Shown here piece by piece: positions 1 to 6,611 of a stretch of 7,224 nucleotides of DNA. The stretch comes from an uncultured Streptomyces sp. (lineage in GTDB: Bacteria > Actinomycetota > Actinomycetes > Streptomycetales > Streptomycetaceae): contig CAMLJW010000271.1 of the NCBI GenBank assembly GCA_946480485.1, forward strand, positions 1 to 7,224, written 5' to 3'. Under the pieces are notes generated by a model that was given only the letters and a program-made list of their open reading frames with translations, was not told the DNA's origin and ran no database searches. How positions within the stretch are numbered: position 1 is the stretch's first letter; every line of letters starts with the position of its first letter. Position numbers and translations under genes: made by a program.

Positions 1-1167
1 GAGGGGCCGGTCCCCGTCCGGACCGAAGACCTCGGGGAAGTGGGCGGGCTGGATACGGCCGAGGATGACGTTGGCGTCGGTGACCGTGAGCGGGCCGCCG
101 CGCCGGTCGCAGGCGGGTCCCGGGTCCGCGCCCGCCGAGTCCGGCCCCACGCGGTAGCGGGAGCCGTCGAAGTGGAGCACGGAGCCGCCACCCGCCGCGA
201 CGGTGTGGATGTCCAGCATGGGCGCGCGCAGCCGTACGCCGGCGATCTGAGTGGTGAAGACACGTTCGTACTCGCCGGCGAAGTGCGAGACATCCGTGGA
301 CGTGCCGCCCATGTCGAAGCCGATGACGCGGTCGAAGCCCGCGAGCTGCGACATGCGCGCCATGCCGACGATGCCGCCGGCGGGTCCGGACAGGATGGCG
401 TCCTTGCCGCGGAACCGGCCGGCCTCCGTGAGCCCGCCGTTGGACTGCATGAACATCAGCCGCACGCCCTGGAGTTCATCGGCGATGTGCTGGACATGGC
501 GCCGTAGCACGGGCGACAGATAGGCGTCGACGACGGCCGTGTCGCCGCGCGGGACGAGCTTCATCAGTGGGCTGACCTCGCTGGAGAGCGAGATCTGCGG
601 GAAGCCGGTGCGGACGGCCAGCTCGCCGATGGCCTGCTCGTGGGCGGGATGCAGGTGGCTGTGCAGGCAGACGACGGCGACGGCGCGGATTCCGGCGTCG
701 TACGCCTCCTGGAGTGAGGCGGCGAGAGCGTCGAGGTCGGGGGCGCGCAGTACGGTCCCGTCGGCGGCGATGCGCTCGTCGGCCTCGACGACCCGTTCGT
801 AGAGCGGCTCCGGCAGTTCGATCGCTCGGGCGAAGATCCGCGGACGGTTCTGGTAGGCGATGCGCAGCGCGTCACAAAAGCCGCGGGTGATGACCAGAAG
901 GCTGCGCTCGCCCTTGCGCTGCAGGAGGGCGTTGGTGGCGACGGTGGTACCCATGCGGACGGATTCCACCGGCAGGCCGCTGCCTTGGCGGGGTGGGGCC
1001 TCGCCGGCTTCGGTGAGGAGTTCGCGCATGCCCGCCACGGCGGCGTCGGCGTATCTGGCCGGGTTGTCGGAGAGGAGTTTACGGGTGAGCAGCAGACCGT
1101 CGGGCCGTCGCGCGACGACATCGGTGAAGGTGCCGCCGCGGTCGACCCAGAACTGCCAGCCCGTCAC
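1..1167 (-). CDS. 5-oxoprolinase / N-methylhydantoinase A family, N-terminal part (C-terminus beyond left edge)
   Basis: This is probably an ATP-dependent 5-oxoprolinase, which opens 5-oxo-L-proline to L-glutamate in the cytosol; a hydantoinase-type substrate is also possible. The visible 389 residues are colinear with the HyuA half. The N-terminal ASKHA-like motif DRGGTFTD lies at residues 9-16 and a second phosphate-binding motif, DMGGTSTD, at about 285-292. Between them are [17 protein letters not shown] (about 71-87), [11 protein letters not shown] (about 102-112) and [19 protein letters not shown] (about 237-255), followed by SGPAGGIVG (about 260-268) and HTVAAGGGS (about 321-329). The GTG start at 1167 is preferred because GGGAGA lies about 5 bases upstream and the protein reaches the DRGGTFTD motif at once, as family members do. 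Bacterial members of this type are often about 1200 residues with a fused HyuB half, so roughly two thirds is probably missing. The gene lies downstream of the conservon on the same strand but after a 309-base gap, so it is probably a separate unit. Family confidence is high; substrate is inferred. Confidence 0.93.
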   Translation of the reverse strand, partial: MTGWQFWVDRGGTFTDVVARRPDGLLLTRKLLSDNPARYADAAVAGMRELLTEAGEAPPRQGSGLPVESVRMGTTVATNALLQRKGERSLLVITRGFCDALRIAYQNRPRIFARAIELPEPLYERVVEADERIAADGTVLRAPDLDALAASLQEAYDAGIRAVAVVCLHSHLHPAHEQAIGELAVRTGFPQISLSSEVSPLMKLVPRGDTAVVDAYLSPVLRRHVQHIADELQGVRLMFMQSNGGLTEAGRFRGKDAILSGPAGGIVGMARMSQLAGFDRVIGFDMGGTSTDVSHFAGEYERVFTTQIAGVRLRAPMLDIHTVAAGGGSVLHFDGSRYRVGPDSAGADPGPACDRRGGPLTVTDANVILGRIQPAHFPEVFGPDGDRPL

Positions 1168-1476
1168 GTCTGTCTCCCAGATGTCGCGCTGCCCCGACTT
1201 CCAGCCAAAGGTGCCGGTCGGCGATCGTCAAATCATATCGGGGTCGGGTGCCTCGGCGCGGGCCCGGAAAGGCGTCGTTTCTCGGCGAAGCTCGGGACGC
1301 TCTGCGGTTCGGCGTCCACGATCTGCGTTTCGCCACGAGCTGTACGTGGTCTCCGCGCCGGGGGGGCGATCAGTTCCCCGGCGACTCCGCCGTCGTCCCG
1401 TCCGGCCAGTCCGCCGGTCTGGTGGCGCAGTCGCCGATCCGGGCCGGGTGGTCCGTCGTCCGGGTCCGCCGACCGG
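1168..1476. other. Spacer between oxoprolinase and DUF742 genes
   Basis: This 309-base stretch is where the conservon GTPase gene (cvnD) would be expected. All three minus-strand frames were read: none shows a P-loop, an NKxD-type motif or any part of a GTPase, and all but one contain a stop within the spacer. It holds the possible small ORF at the cvnC end, a run of seven G on the plus strand (about 1360-1366), and a possible -10 element nearer the oxoprolinase. GACCGGTC, a perfect 8-base palindrome, spans the cvnC stop at 1471-1478. I see no convincing rho-independent terminator. Confidence 0.6.
1232..1237 (-). promoter_or_regulatory. Possible -10 element (TATGAT) upstream of the oxoprolinase gene
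   Basis: On the minus strand the sequence TATGAT, one base from the TATAAT consensus, stands out in an otherwise GC-rich spacer. It would place transcription start near 1225, giving a leader of roughly 58 bases before the GTG at 1167. No recognisable -35 hexamer sits 16-18 bases upstream, which is not unusual for actinomycete promoters but weakens the call. Confidence 0.25.
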
Positions 1477-1480
1477 TCAC
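1370..1480 (-). CDS. Possible small ORF (36 aa) overlapping the cvnC stop; function unknown
   Basis: A GTG at 1480 overlaps the TGA of the DUF742 gene as GTGA, the arrangement typical of translationally coupled actinomycete genes, and opens a 36-codon frame ending in TGA. About 33 of the first 35 codons end in G or C, higher than the other two minus-strand frames here. The peptide, which begins VTGRRTRTTDHPARIG, is rich in Arg, Thr and Pro and has no motif I recognise. It does not resemble the start of a CvnD GTPase, which should show a GxxxxGKT P-loop early. It could be a genuine short coupled peptide, the leftover 5' end of a gene deleted after cvnC, or chance. The ribosome binding site is weak. 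Confidence 0.3.
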   Translation of the reverse strand: MTGRRTRTTDHPARIGDCATRPADWPDGTTAESPGN

Positions 1481-1851
1481 AGCGCCCGCAGGCCGTTGAT
1501 CACGTCTCGCAGGATGCTCTCGTCCGGCAGCTCGGCGGGGGGTATCGGACGCTTCACATGAACCATTTCCACATCCACAAGATCGCCTATGAGGACGCGT
1601 ACCACCCCAATGGGGAGGTTGAGTCCGGCGGCGAGTTCGGCGACCGACTGGGGGGCGTCACGGCAGAGTCCGACGATGTCCACATGCTCTGGGGACAGCG
1701 CCTGGTCCGCTTCCGAGTCGTCGGTGTGCGGTTCCGTCACGACCACCGCGATCAAGTCGAGGCGGTGCTGTGTCGCGCTGGTGGTGCGGCCGCGCGTCAT
1801 GGCATACGGACGGACCACCGGTCCTGCCACGTCGTCGAACCAGTGGGACAT
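1477..1851 (-). CDS. cvnC: DUF742 family protein (conservon CvnC-like)
   Basis: A 124-residue cytoplasmic protein of the DUF742 family, the third member of the conservon signalling operon. The N-terminal signature WFDDVAGPVVRPYAMTRGRT (about residues 4-23) is the family hallmark. It is followed by a winged-helix-like stretch with LSPEHVDIVGLC (about 52-63), AELAAGLNLPIGVVRVLIGDL (about 71-91) and the closing DESILRDVINGLRAL (about 110-124). I prefer the ATG at 1851. The alternative ATG at 1872 adds seven residues including a rare AGA codon, and those bases contain GAGGAG, which serves well as ribosome binding site for the second ATG about 10 bases on. With that choice the gap from cvnB is 27 bases; with 1872 it is 6. 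CvnC homologues are reported to interact with the other conservon proteins, and the precise role is not settled. The usual downstream partner cvnD is absent. Confidence 0.93.
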   Translation of the reverse strand: MSHWFDDVAGPVVRPYAMTRGRTTSATQHRLDLIAVVVTEPHTDDSEADQALSPEHVDIVGLCRDAPQSVAELAAGLNLPIGVVRVLIGDLVDVEMVHVKRPIPPAELPDESILRDVINGLRAL

Positions 1852-1878
1852 CCCCTGACCGTCTCCTCTCATGCCATC

Positions 1879-2322
1879 TCACCACCCGCCGGCGGGCAGT
1901 TCGGTGCGCGGAGCGGAGGCCAGATGTACGCCGACCCTCTTGACCAGCAACGTCATCTCGTACGCGACCTGCCCGACGTCGGATTCGGCGTCCGCGAGGA
2001 CTGCGAGGCAGCTGCCGTCGCCCGCGGCCATGACGAACAGGAAGGCATCGTCGAGCTCGACGATCGTCTGGCGGACGCTGCCGGCCTCGAAGTGCCGGCC
2101 GACGCCCTTGGCGAGGCTGTGGAATCCGGAGGCGACGGCGGCGAGGTGTTCGCTGTTCTCCCTGCTGAGATCCTTGGAGACTCCCGTGGGAAGTCCGTCG
2201 CCGGAGAGTACGACTGCCTTGCGGATGCTGGCTACGCGCTCCACCAGTTCGTCCAGGAGCCAGTTGAGTTCGCCGGACAGGTTGGTGGTTGCGGCGTGGC
2301 CAGTGGCCTTCGGTTCGGTCAT
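1879..2322 (-). CDS. cvnB: Roadblock/LC7 domain protein (conservon CvnB-like)
   Basis: A 147-residue roadblock/LC7 protein. Such proteins act as small scaffolds or GTPase regulators (MglB-like) and in conservons bind the kinase, the DUF742 protein and the GTPase. After a short polar N-terminus, the fold begins at LSGELNWLLDELVERV (about residues 15-30). Next come the strand and turn KAVVLSGDGLPTGVS (about 35-49), the helix SRENSEHLAAVASGFHSLAK (about 53-72), and the paired strands TIVELDDAFLFVMAAGDGSC (about 86-105) and LAVLAD (about 106-111). A final amphipathic helix starts near QVAYEMTLLVKRVG. The length and order match the family. The ATG overlaps the cvnA stop in ATGA, and AGGGGGA lies about 8 bases upstream, so translation is probably coupled to the kinase. 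Confidence 0.95.
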   Translation of the reverse strand: MTEPKATGHAATTNLSGELNWLLDELVERVASIRKAVVLSGDGLPTGVSKDLSRENSEHLAAVASGFHSLAKGVGRHFEAGSVRQTIVELDDAFLFVMAAGDGSCLAVLADAESDVGQVAYEMTLLVKRVGVHLASAPRTELPAGGW

Positions 2323-5300
2323 CGACCGTCCCCCTTAGTCGTTCCTTGTGCTGGGCCGCCCTGGGCGTCGTCGCCCGCGGCGTTCTCCTCACGGCCGCGC
2401 TGCCAGCCACGCTGGAGTGAGGCCATGCGGCTGCCTACCTGGTCGGCGTCGCGATCGGTGGGCTCCGCCCCGCTCCCGGGGCCGGCCCCGTCACGCTCGG
2501 TGCGCCGCTCTGCGCCGTTCTTCAACTGCGGGGCCAGGCTGGCCTGGCGTACGCGGCGAGGCAGCGGGCCGGTGCCGACGCCTCCGGCCGGGGTGCCGGG
2601 GCGGGCGCTGCCCGAGGCGGTGCCGCGACGCGAGGTGCGATTGGGGAGCGATGGGGCGGTGCTGGACTCACCACCGCGGGGCTGGGCTTCGGCACGCTCG
2701 GGACCACGGCCGGGAATGTCGCCGGGTGCGGGGCCACGGCCCGTCGGCGCGGCGTGGCCCGCCCGTTCGGTGCTGCCCGCCCGTTCGGTGCTGCCCGCCG
2801 CCTCGGCGTCACGGTCCGGTGCCTTGCCGCATTCCGCCCCACGGTCCGGCGCCCTGTCGACCCCTGCCCCACGGCCCGGCGCGCTACCCCGTTCGGTCCG
2901 GCGGTCCGCCGAGTCGGCGCCCGCTTCGGGCCGGTCACCGGCCTCCTTCCGGCGGGCGGCGAGCGAGTCCGCCGCTTCCCGACGCGCGGGCAGCCGTCTG
3001 GCGTCTCGCGAGCGCTTCGGCAGCTCCTCGAGCGCGCCCGGCCGTTCGACCGCCTCGAGCGCCCGCTCGGCCGCTTCCGCCGACGTCCCGGTGTCCACGG
3101 GGTCCGACGGTTCCGCGCGCCGCGACCTCGTCTGGGTCACGGGGCGGCCGTGGGAGCTCACGAGCTTCGGTGTCCTGCGCCGCGGAAGCGGCACGGGCTC
3201 GCCCGAGCGGGGCGGCTCGCCAGGGACCTCACGTGCCTGCTGGTGCTGCCCCCTCGGCGCCGGGACTCCGCTGATGGAGCGGCGTGGGCGGAAGGGGCCG
3301 CCGCGTTCGCTGTCCTCGTCGCCCAGGGCTCCCGGGAAGTCGTCGAGAGCACCCAGGTCGACGGGGGCCTCCAGCTCGACCGGCCCGTCCAGGATGGAGG
3401 CCGGGAGGCCGGAGAACTGGGCGGGGCCTCGGGAGGGCGCGGTCGTACGGTTCTCGGCGCCCTCCTTCGGGGCGAGCGCCCGGTCGAGGCGGAAGCCCAC
3501 GCCGTTGCTGTCGGGCACTTCGTCCGTGAGCAGCACGTCGGGAATGAAGACCACGGCGGTGGTCCCGCCGTACGGGGACGGTTGCAGGGAGACGCGTACA
3601 TTCTGCCGCTGGGCGAGGCGGCTGACCACGAAGAGGCCGAGGCGGTCGGTGTCCGACAGCTCGAACTCCGGCGTCTCGGCGAGCCGCAGGTTGGCGTCGA
3701 GGAGCGCATCCGGGGCCATACCCAGGCCCCGGTCGTGGATCTCCAGCGTGAACCCGTTGGCGACACGTTCGCCGAGCACCTGGACGGCGGTGTGCGGGGG
3801 CGAGAACACCGTGGCGTTCTCCAGGAGTTCGGCCACGAGGTGGGTGAGGTCGGCGACCGCGGGGCCGGCGACGGCCATGCGCGGCAGTCGGCGTACCTCG
3901 ATGCGCTCGTAGTCCTCGACCTCGGCGACGGCGGCGCGGACGACGTCCATCAGCTGGATGGGCTTGCGCCACTGCCGCGAGGGGGCTGCTCCGGAAAGGA
4001 TCACCAGGCCCTCTGCGTGGCGGCGCATACGGGTGGTGAGATGGTCGAGGCGGAACAAGTCGGCGAGTTCGTCGGTGTCGTCGGTCCTGCGCTCCATGGT
4101 GTCGAGCAGGGTGAGCTGCTTGTGCAGCAGCACCTGGCTGCGTCGAGCGAGGTTCACGAAGACCTCGGAGACCCCACTGCGCAGCTCGGCCTGCTTGACG
4201 GCCGCCTCGACCGCGGCGCGCTGGAGGGTGTCGAGGGCCTGGCCGACCTCGCCGATCTCGGTTTTGTCGTACTCCAGGCGCGGCACTTCGGTCTCGACGT
4301 CGACCTGTTCGCCCGCCGAGAGCCGGCGCATGATACTGGGCAGCCGTTCCCCGGAAGCCTCGTGGGCGTCCAGGCACAGCCCGTGCAGGTCGCGGACGAG
4401 GCCGCGGCCGATGCGTACGGACATGAAGAGCGAGAGCAGCAGCGCGGCCAGGCCGAGCACGCCGGCGACGACGGCCTTGACGATGATGCCGACCGCCACG
4501 GGCCGGCCGCGGTCCTGGTAGCTGTCGCCCGCCTCCTTGTCGAGCTTGCCGAGCCCGTCGAGGACGTGGCCTGCCGCACTGTCCCAGCTCTTCGCCGTCA
4601 CTCCGACGGGGTGGCCGGGCGTGGAGGTGATGACGGCCTGCTCGGCCACGCGCAGCGGCGCCGTGTCCGCGTTCTTCCAGTAAGACTCGAAGCGATCGCG
4701 TTCCGAGTAGGGCAGCAGCGGCAGGTTGTTGTAGTACATCAGCGTGCGCTGGGCGACGAGGTCGGACACGTCGCGGACCTCGTCGCGGGTGATCCGGCCG
4801 GCGACCAGGGAGGAGCCGAGCAGGGCGTCCTCGCGGGCGAGCAGTTCGCGGGCGCGCGCAAGGTTGACGAGGGCGCGGCCCTGCTTGTCCATCTCCACGT
4901 CGTCGGTGACGTGGAGGTTGGTCATGAGTGCGTAACAGGGGTCGACCAGACGGTTGTAGAGGTCGAGGGCCTGAGTGCGCCTGACCGTGCCGTCCTCGAC
5001 GCTCTGGCGCAGCAGGTCGATGCCGTCGAAGGCGTCCAGGATCGCGGTGAGGCGCTGCCCCATGTCCGCGCCCATGTCGTCCCACAGGTCGCCGTCCTCG
5101 GCGTTCTTACGGATCTCCGCCACGGCTTCGTCGGTGGCGGCCCGGGTACGGCGCAAGTCGGCGAGGGCGTCGGAGGCTCGCGGATCTGCGAGGTACACGA
5201 GGGTCTGGCGGCGTTCGTACTGCAGGGCGCGCATGACGTCCTCGGTGGGGTAACCGATCTTCTGGACCACGGAGGACACGTTGAAGAGCTGATAGGCCTC

Positions 5301-5408
5301 GCGTCCCGTTAGTACAGTGGCGAAGCACCAGATCGCGGTCAGGGACACCAGCGGCACAAGGAGCAGCGCCACGATCTTCCGGCGGATGGACTTCCCGCGA
5401 AAGCGCAT
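2319..5408 (-). CDS. cvnA: Nitrate/nitrite-sensor-type histidine kinase-like protein (conservon CvnA-like)
   Basis: A 1029-residue membrane sensor heading the conservon. TM1 spans about residues 12-34. A helical extracytoplasmic region (about 40-300) resembles the NIT nitrate/nitrite-sensing domain, with ALQYERRQTLVYLADPRA at 61-78. TM2 spans about 306-330 and leads into a HAMP-like linker (331-400). The dimerisation helix carries RLDHLTTRMRRHAEGLVIL (453-471) with His456 in the phosphoacceptor-like position. The ATPase domain shows the N box HLVAELLENATVFSPP (N531), the G1 box DRGLGMAP (559-566), DRLGLFVVSRLAQR (588-601) and GGTTAVVFIP (614-623). From about 645 onward the protein is a low-complexity, Pro/Arg/Glu/Ala-rich, presumably disordered tail of about 385 residues with short repeats. 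It ends in MASLQRGWQRGRE (995-1007), which looks like an ordered docking motif. I chose the ATG at 5408: it follows GGGGGAGG and puts TM1 at the N-terminus. The in-frame extension back to 5552 lacks a signal or domain. Ligand unknown; kinase activity inferred. Confidence 0.92.
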   Translation of the reverse strand: MRFRGKSIRRKIVALLLVPLVSLTAIWCFATVLTGREAYQLFNVSSVVQKIGYPTEDVMRALQYERRQTLVYLADPRASDALADLRRTRAATDEAVAEIRKNAEDGDLWDDMGADMGQRLTAILDAFDGIDLLRQSVEDGTVRRTQALDLYNRLVDPCYALMTNLHVTDDVEMDKQGRALVNLARARELLAREDALLGSSLVAGRITRDEVRDVSDLVAQRTLMYYNNLPLLPYSERDRFESYWKNADTAPLRVAEQAVITSTPGHPVGVTAKSWDSAAGHVLDGLGKLDKEAGDSYQDRGRPVAVGIIVKAVVAGVLGLAALLLSLFMSVRIGRGLVRDLHGLCLDAHEASGERLPSIMRRLSAGEQVDVETEVPRLEYDKTEIGEVGQALDTLQRAAVEAAVKQAELRSGVSEVFVNLARRSQVLLHKQLTLLDTMERRTDDTDELADLFRLDHLTTRMRRHAEGLVILSGAAPSRQWRKPIQLMDVVRAAVAEVEDYERIEVRRLPRMAVAGPAVADLTHLVAELLENATVFSPPHTAVQVLGERVANGFTLEIHDRGLGMAPDALLDANLRLAETPEFELSDTDRLGLFVVSRLAQRQNVRVSLQPSPYGGTTAVVFIPDVLLTDEVPDSNGVGFRLDRALAPKEGAENRTTAPSRGPAQFSGLPASILDGPVELEAPVDLGALDDFPGALGDEDSERGGPFRPRRSISGVPAPRGQHQQAREVPGEPPRSGEPVPLPRRRTPKLVSSHGRPVTQTRSRRAEPSDPVDTGTSAEAAERALEAVERPGALEELPKRSRDARRLPARREAADSLAARRKEAGDRPEAGADSADRRTERGSAPGRGAGVDRAPDRGAECGKAPDRDAEAAGSTERAGSTERAGHAAPTGRGPAPGDIPGRGPERAEAQPRGGESSTAPSLPNRTSRRGTASGSARPGTPAGGVGTGPLPRRVRQASLAPQLKNGAERRTERDGAGPGSGAEPTDRDADQVGSRMASLQRGWQRGREENAAGDDAQGGPAQGTTKGDGR
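2757..2799 (-). repeat. 18-bp tandem repeat inside the cvnA tail (about 2.4 copies)
   Basis: Two identical 18-base units, 2761-2778 and 2779-2796, with a partial copy on the left edge, encode GSTERA twice in the disordered tail of CvnA. The unit length is a multiple of three, so copy number can change without breaking the frame. Confidence 0.85.
2811..2900 (-). repeat. 30-bp imperfect tandem repeat inside the cvnA tail (three units)
   Basis: Three 30-base units at 2811-2840, 2841-2870 and 2871-2900 each begin ACGG(T/C)CCGG on the plus strand. They encode three decapeptides at residues 837-866: RTERGSAPGR, GAGVDRAPDR and GAECGKAPDR. The first unit in protein order is the most diverged. The period is in frame, so the tail can expand or contract by ten residues at a time. 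Confidence 0.75.
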
Positions 5409-5425
5409 GGCCTCCCCCAGCTCGA

Positions 5426-5442
5426 CCCCCGCCGGCCGGGGG
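5426..5442 (-). promoter_or_regulatory. GC hairpin in the cvnA leader, just upstream of the ribosome binding site
   Basis: The bases form a 6-bp stem closed by five C:G pairs and one G:C pair around a five-base loop (CCGGC). It lies 18 bases upstream of the cvnA ATG and about 8 bases upstream of the GGGGGAGG ribosome binding site. On the transcript the CCCCC arm could pair either with its own GGGGG partner or with the G-run of the ribosome binding site, so it could affect translation. The structure is visible in the sequence; any function is inference. Confidence 0.3.
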
Positions 5443-5590
5443 CACACACGTGCGTCAGCAAACGGCGTGAGCCTACTACCGAGACGCGGGGAACTCGAAG
5501 GACTGTCCGGACGGACTCCCTCCGCGTTACCGCCACGACGGGAACAAGACATCCGCAGTTGTCCTTGATTACGGGAGATTGCCTCCCTGA

Positions 5591-5601
5591 CTACGTCGTA
5601 G
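5591..5601. promoter_or_regulatory. Perfect palindrome CTACGTCGTAG, possible operator
   Basis: An 11-base inverted repeat (CTACG, central T, CGTAG) sits in the intergenic region, in its relatively AT-richer middle part. Its location between two divergently transcribed genes fits a regulator binding site, but it is short and a single copy, so this is tentative. Confidence 0.2.
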
Positions 5602-5836
5602 AACGCAGGGCTCCAACCTGTCTGCGCCCTTGGTCAGTTGGCCGAAATCTTTCGCTCGTTGGGAATCTTCGGGGCACTTCGATCGTCTGGTCTGTACAGG
5701 AGTCGGGAGCGGAATCGGCGTCAGGCGCCGCAAGCCGCCGGGCGGAGGCATAGCAGCGCGCAAGCCGGGCAGCCAGTGGTGAGTCGGAGTCTCGTGATAC
5801 CGGTAGGGCTGCTGGGCGGTGGGGAGTGGCGGGTTG

Positions 5837-6394
5837 ATGAGCACGGCGGAGCAGCGCGACGCGCCCGACAAGGGTCCTCTTGCTGGATGGGAGTCGAGCG
5901 TGGGGGAGGACGGCACGGCAATCGCGGCGGCGCGGCGAGGTACCCGGGCACAGGCGCCGGATCGAAACATTCCGGCGCAGGGTGACAGCGAAGAGCGAGC
6001 GTACTACCGGCCGTTGTGGGTCGACGAGCCCGCGACAAGAAGGCGGCTGCCCGATCCGGTGCGCAGGTCCGCGGTGCGGGCCGTCATCATCATCGCCGTC
6101 ACGCTGATCCAGGCGATGGTGGCCTTCCTGTGCACGCTGGCCGGTTCCTGGCTCGCGTTCCCCATGATGCTGAGCGGCGTGGTGAGCACGGTGGTGGCCA
6201 CCTGGGGCGCGCTGGACGTTTGGGTGACCCGCCAGGTATGGAACCAGCGGAACGGCGTGGTGTCCACGCCGAGCAGCACAGCGCGGGCCCTTCGGCGCGA
6301 GCGGCGCAGGGCCCGGCGTCAGGAGCGCGCGACGGCGCGGGCGAAGGAGCGGATACGTCGGCAAGGCGGCGCGGAGCGGTTGTCGCGCTCGTAG
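5837..6394 (+). CDS. Small protein with two predicted membrane helices and a basic C-terminal tail; function unknown
   Basis: A 185-residue protein that I cannot assign to a named family. Residues 1-77 are polar and probably disordered, with YYRPLWVDEPATRRRLPDP at about 56-74. They are followed by two hydrophobic segments, RAVIIIAVTLIQAMVAFLCT (about 81-100, continuing to 104) and a second from about 107 to 128. The short polar link between them suggests a helical hairpin with both ends in the cytoplasm. The last 40 residues are strongly basic (ALRRERRRARRQERATARAK, 151-170) and could bind nucleic acid or acidic lipid headgroups. High GC at third positions supports coding. I chose the ATG at 5837, with GGGGAG about 10 bases upstream, over an in-frame GTG at 5819 that adds six residues. 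The gene is divergent from cvnA and convergent with the SMC-like gene. Confidence 0.8.
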   Translation: MSTAEQRDAPDKGPLAGWESSVGEDGTAIAAARRGTRAQAPDRNIPAQGDSEERAYYRPLWVDEPATRRRLPDPVRRSAVRAVIIIAVTLIQAMVAFLCTLAGSWLAFPMMLSGVVSTVVATWGALDVWVTRQVWNQRNGVVSTPSSTARALRRERRRARRQERATARAKERIRRQGGAERLSRS

Positions 6395-6602
6395 GAGGCG
6401 GTTGCCGCACTGCGGGTGCCGGACGCCCGAGTACGAACCTGTGCGAGGTCGGGGCGACAGAGCGAGGAAGCCGGCCGCGTCCGGCGCCGTCGGTGACCGC
6501 GCGCTCCGCGATGCGGACGGTGGTCGGTCTCGGGCCCCGCCCCGCGAACTGGATCCGCGCGTGGTACTGGTCGGACCAGAGGTAGGGCAGTGGTTCGCAT
6601 AA
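6392..6602 (-). pseudogene. Decayed C-terminal fragment of a ferredoxin (rubredoxin-type) reductase
   Basis: Just after the stop of the SMC-like gene, the same minus-strand frame reads EPLPYLWSDQYHARIQFAGR (about 6596-6537), then TVRIAERAVTDG. This closely matches the start of the C-terminal domain of oxygenase-coupled FAD ferredoxin reductases, where a (Y/F)FWSDQYG...IQ(F/Y)AG motif is characteristic. A second frame then gives AGFLALSPRPRTGSYSGV and HPQCGNRLL (down to about 6392), resembling the usual FxALY...LTGVLG continuation, so at least one frameshift appears present. There is no start codon, no FAD- or NAD-binding domain and no stop of its own, so this is a remnant, not a gene. Its left end overlaps the last codons of the small membrane-protein gene. 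The WSDQY match is clear; the frameshifted continuation is less certain. Confidence 0.6.
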
Positions 6603-6611
6603 CCGCTCAGG

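Larger units (their letters stand above)
5409..5836. other. Intergenic region between cvnA and the small membrane-protein gene
   Basis: This 428-base stretch must carry the promoters for the conservon (minus) and for the small membrane protein (plus). I found no credible gene: open frames crossing it on both strands have poor codon bias and no recognisable protein features. Notable small elements are the GC hairpin in the cvnA leader (5426-5442), the palindromes GTCCGGAC (5505-5512), CTACGTCGTAG (5591-5601) and CTGTACAG (5692-5699), and a weak hairpin GGGAG-ATTGC-CTCCC (5573-5587). The segment around 5550-5700 is less GC-rich than its surroundings, as promoter regions often are, but no clear -35/-10 pair could be assigned on either strand. 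Confidence 0.6.

Noticed and set aside
1201..1475. Minus-strand frame with a GELIAPPARRPRTARGE-type reading as a possible GTPase or P450 remnant
   Set aside because: About a quarter of its codons end in A or T, it has no start, and I could find no motif of either family.
985..3912. Very long plus-strand open frame opposite cvnA, cvnB, cvnC and the oxoprolinase
   Set aside because: It runs antisense to four well-supported genes, its translation is Arg/Gly/Pro/Ser-rich with no domain, and long antisense open frames are expected in high-GC coding DNA.
2754..5312. Long plus-strand open frame opposite cvnA
   Set aside because: It mirrors the codon bias of the kinase gene; the translation (runs of EVGEVGD-type acidic and Val/Gly-rich sequence) is the typical complement-frame product and matches no family.
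5408..5552. 48-residue N-terminal extension of CvnA from an upstream ATG
   Set aside because: The extension is polar, lacks a signal peptide or domain, and displaces TM1 from the N-terminus; the ATG at 5408 has a strong ribosome binding site.
5638..5985. Plus-strand 115-codon open frame upstream of and overlapping the membrane-protein gene
   Set aside because: It overlaps the better-supported gene in another frame, has no ribosome binding site of note and no recognisable features.
6395..6611. Transcription terminator between the convergent genes
   Set aside because: GC-rich inverted bases exist but no clear stem with a following T-run on either strand.
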